A stretch of DNA of 34,180 nt from the NCBI GenBank assembly GCA_964626565.1, contig CAZVFX010000077.1, positions 1-34,180 of the forward strand, read 5' to 3'. The notes beneath the pieces are model-generated. The model saw only the letters and a program-made list of their open reading frames with translations, had not been told where the DNA came from and ran no database searches. Made by a program: the position numbers and the translations under genes. Shown here one piece after another: positions 32,511 to 34,180 of the stretch (position 1 is the first letter of the stretch; every line of letters begins with the position of its first letter). Source of the stretch: CAZVFX01 sp964626565 (GTDB taxonomy: Bacteria; Myxococcota_A; UBA9042; CAIXZC01).

Positions 32511-32861
32511 ATGAAAGAACTGATTTTCACTGCCGCAAAATGGGTGGCGGCCATCGGTATTCTCACCGTGATCGGCGTTATGATGATCATGCGCTTGGGA
32601 CGTAAACGTGGGACTCGTTCGTGCCGGTGCCGGGTTGCCATGTGGGGGGTTGTGGTCTCGCTCGTCGGGACCGCACTCTCCGGCACGTCGTGCGTGCCGC
32701 TTTTCGTCGATACGGAATCTTGCTACGGTTTCTGCCCCGCCGACGACATCTCCGACAAATACCTCGACGTGGAGGATGCCTTGCTGACAGTGCCTTCTGA
32801 GAAGAAAGCGGACATCGGCTACCCGCCCAAACCTGCAGATGGGCCGCAGGCTGAACCTTGA
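32511..32861 (+). CDS. Small double-hydrophobic Cys-rich lipoprotein-like protein (paralog 1)
   Basis: A 116-residue protein. GGGAGGGGG just upstream sets the ATG at 32511; the 20 codons before it do not read as protein. The first hydrophobic segment (~9-28) is followed by a basic Cys-containing stretch, LGRKRGTRSCRCR. A second hydrophobic segment (VAMWGVVVSLVGTALSG) leads into GTSC, which looks like a lipobox. After that comes SCYGFCPADDISDKYLD and a Pro/Glu-rich tail. The second segment may act as an internal lipoprotein signal. I do not recognise the family. The Cys-Tyr-Gly motif soon after a lipobox recalls radical-SAM-associated lipoproteins, but this is a loose resemblance and no radical SAM gene is visible here. 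A paralog lies at 33768, after an outer-membrane barrel gene. Confidence 0.75.
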   Translation: MKELIFTAAKWVAAIGILTVIGVMMIMRLGRKRGTRSCRCRVAMWGVVVSLVGTALSGTSCVPLFVDTESCYGFCPADDISDKYLDVEDALLTVPSEKKADIGYPPKPADGPQAEP

Positions 32862-32928
32862 GTCCGGCATCAGGCCCTTTCCGGTCGACACAGGTTCTTC
32901 TCCCGGTCTTCCTTTGTCAGAGTGTTCC

Positions 32929-32937
32929 TGCTACTAT
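32929..32937 (+). promoter_or_regulatory. Possible extended -10 element before the outer-membrane barrel gene
   Basis: TG-C-TACTAT at 32929-32937, 39 bp before the ATG at 32977. No good -35 box is present at 17-19 bp, which is tolerated for extended -10 promoters. Weak prediction. Confidence 0.3.
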
Positions 32938-32976
32938 GAAATTGAACGCGGCAAATGTTGTTGGAACGAGGACGGA

Positions 32977-33753
32977 ATGAAGAGGACCCTGCTGGGGATC
33001 TTGTTGGGATTGCTTCTTCTTGCATACCCGACCGCGGATCTCTTCGCCCAAAGCACCTACTTTGTGGACCGACGTCAGAAAGATGATGCCGCGGTGGATC
33101 GGAACATCCTGTTCCCAACTGCGGAGACCATCGGCGCAGGTAGAGTTGCCGTCAGCGACTACGACATTCTGTTGCTAGGTCTTACAATCGGCACCACCGA
33201 GTCCAGCCAGTTCACGGTGAATTTCTTCCTGCCGGGGTTGCTGCTCAACAGCTTCTCAGCAATGGGGAGCATCAAGCTGCAAGTTCACCGCAGCGAGCGC
33301 CTGCTCGTGGCCGTCCAGCCGCTCTTCGGCGTGGTCGCCGGCCGTCACGACAACGGCTTCTGGTTCAATGGAGCGGTGATCGTCGACTATCTCGTTCATC
33401 CCAACGGCTCCGTGCTACTCACCGGCGGAGCAGGGTTGGGTTATGGCACCAGTGACAACGAATATGAAGATGAGAGTGCGAACCTCCTGCATTTGCACGG
33501 CGGACTCCAGTTTCGGCTCGGGCCCTATGCCAGGTTCCTCACCGAAGTGTGGTTTCCGGCCACCTACCTGGTGGACCGCGAGGAGGCCGGTTTTGTGGAG
33601 GAGTTTGTGTGGTTCAACTGGGGGCTTCGACTGTGCGGAGCCCATGTCGCGCTGGACATCACGTTCATTCGGCCGCTAACTGACGAGCTTGTCGAATCGG
33701 ACGGCGTTCAGACGGTTGGCTTCCCGTGGATAAACTTGACGGGCCGGTGGTAG
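32977..33753 (+). CDS. Predicted outer-membrane beta-barrel protein
   Basis: A 258-residue exported protein. The ATG at 32977 has GAGG (32968-32971) five bases upstream, and the longer frame before it overlaps the previous gene. The signal peptide is MKRTLLG...LFAQS with cleavage near FAQ. The mature part alternates hydrophobic and polar residues in strand-sized pieces with Gly/Asn turns: ETIGAGRVAVSDYDILLLGL, SQFTVNFFLPGLLLNSF, SERLLVAVQPLFGVVAG, GFWFNGAVIVDYLVHPNGSV and LTGGAGLGYGT. It ends in WINLTGRW, with a terminal aromatic residue typical of barrels folded by the Bam complex. The number of strands looks like 10-12. The substrate is unknown. It is likely co-transcribed with the small protein starting 14 bp after its stop. 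Confidence 0.75.
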   Translation: MKRTLLGILLGLLLLAYPTADLFAQSTYFVDRRQKDDAAVDRNILFPTAETIGAGRVAVSDYDILLLGLTIGTTESSQFTVNFFLPGLLLNSFSAMGSIKLQVHRSERLLVAVQPLFGVVAGRHDNGFWFNGAVIVDYLVHPNGSVLLTGGAGLGYGTSDNEYEDESANLLHLHGGLQFRLGPYARFLTEVWFPATYLVDREEAGFVEEFVWFNWGLRLCGAHVALDITFIRPLTDELVESDGVQTVGFPWINLTGRW

Positions 33754-33767
33754 AAATGGAGGCAACA

Positions 33768-34130
33768 TTGAAAGAAACACTCTTGCTCGCTGCAAAATGG
33801 ACGGCCGCCCTCGCAGTTCTATCTGTCATCGGACTGATGCTGGTCCTTCGACTGGGCCGCAAACGCGGCACCCGATCATGCCGGTGCCGCGTCGTGATGT
33901 GGGGAGTAGTTGTCGCACTGGTGGGGACCGCTTTGACAGGTAGTTCCTGCGTCTCCCTCTTCGATGATGACGATGGGGAATCATGCTACGGGTTCTGCCC
34001 CTCCAACGACATCTCCTACAAGTACATGGATGATCATGACGTCGTACTGGGAGTCCCTGCGGAGAAATCACAGGACGTTCCGGCGCCGACGCCACCCGAA
34101 TCGTTACCTCCCGACGATTCCCACCCCTAG
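33768..34130 (+). CDS. Small double-hydrophobic Cys-rich lipoprotein-like protein (paralog 2)
   Basis: A 120-residue paralog of the protein at 32511. I chose a TTG start at 33768: GGAGG at 33758-33762 sits five bases before it, and the first residues (MKETLLLAAKW) then align exactly with MKELIFTAAKW of paralog 1. The ATG at 33756 would place that Shine-Dalgarno inside the coding sequence. Conserved blocks are LGRKRGTRSCRCRV, MWGVVVALVGTALTGSSC, ESCYGFCPSNDIS and KYMDD. The Cys at the end of the second hydrophobic stretch may be lipidated. The tail is Pro/Asp-rich. Function unknown. The gene starts 14 bp after the barrel gene, suggesting a shared transcript. Confidence 0.72.
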   Translation: MKETLLLAAKWTAALAVLSVIGLMLVLRLGRKRGTRSCRCRVVMWGVVVALVGTALTGSSCVSLFDDDDGESCYGFCPSNDISYKYMDDHDVVLGVPAEKSQDVPAPTPPESLPPDDSHP

Positions 34131-34180
34131 ACTGAGTTCTGCCTTTGGCTGACACTTGGGTCTATCCCCACATACGGCAC

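Overview
The window looks like a chromosomal segment of a Gram-negative, Myxococcota/Bradymonadota-like (former deltaproteobacterial) organism. The signs are high G+C coding sequence, many lipobox signal peptides, two MYXO-CTERM sorting tails, MopE-type putative metal-binding motifs, Myxococcus-type disulfide repeats, thrombospondin type-3 calcium repeats and a YaiO-like outer-membrane barrel. Almost every gene encodes an exported protein, and most are extremely cysteine- and aspartate-rich. No tRNA, rRNA, insertion sequence or CRISPR array was seen.

Region 1 (1-8554, + strand) is a tightly coupled five-gene operon whose genes overlap by 1 or 4 nt. It holds a 5'-truncated GATase-like protein, an (alpha/alpha)6-barrel-like lipoprotein, a TPR plus YaiO-type beta-barrel outer-membrane protein, a TIM-barrel glycoside hydrolase lipoprotein with a CBM9-like tail, and a NodB polysaccharide deacetylase with a MYXO-CTERM anchor. 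A second NodB lipoprotein (8656-11769) follows. Together they resemble the periplasmic and outer-membrane half of a synthase-dependent exopolysaccharide system (compare PgaA/PgaB or PelA/PelB), with the functions split differently. The glycosyltransferase would lie upstream of the window. The second deacetylase carries, in circularly permuted order, the same carbohydrate-binding-like domain found in the first.

Region 2 (11923-31845) is a roughly 20-kb island of disulfide-rich secreted proteins: an FGE-sulfatase-like lipoprotein with nine CGxDGCGGSCG repeats, a CotH-like protein, a smaller CGDDGCGG lipoprotein, an acidic MYXO-CTERM protein, a minus-strand pair with MopE repeats (beta-propeller; GATase-like domain plus PKD), a degenerate PilZ-like protein, and two tandem ~1266-residue lipoproteins with about 27 CTDC motifs and a glycine-rich C-terminal domain. 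Four of these genes share a similar promoter-like arrangement.

Region 3 (31872-34180) contains the most striking item: a minus-strand rhodanese gene interrupted in frame by TGA exactly at the catalytic position, with the rest of the rhodanese domain intact downstream and a bacterial-SECIS-like hairpin 21 nt after the TGA. It is best read as a selenocysteine-containing rhodanese (Cys64-Ala-Sec66). It is followed by two small paralogous double-hydrophobic lipoprotein-like genes flanking an outer-membrane beta-barrel gene.

All functional calls come from reading motifs and from memory of protein families; no database search was run.
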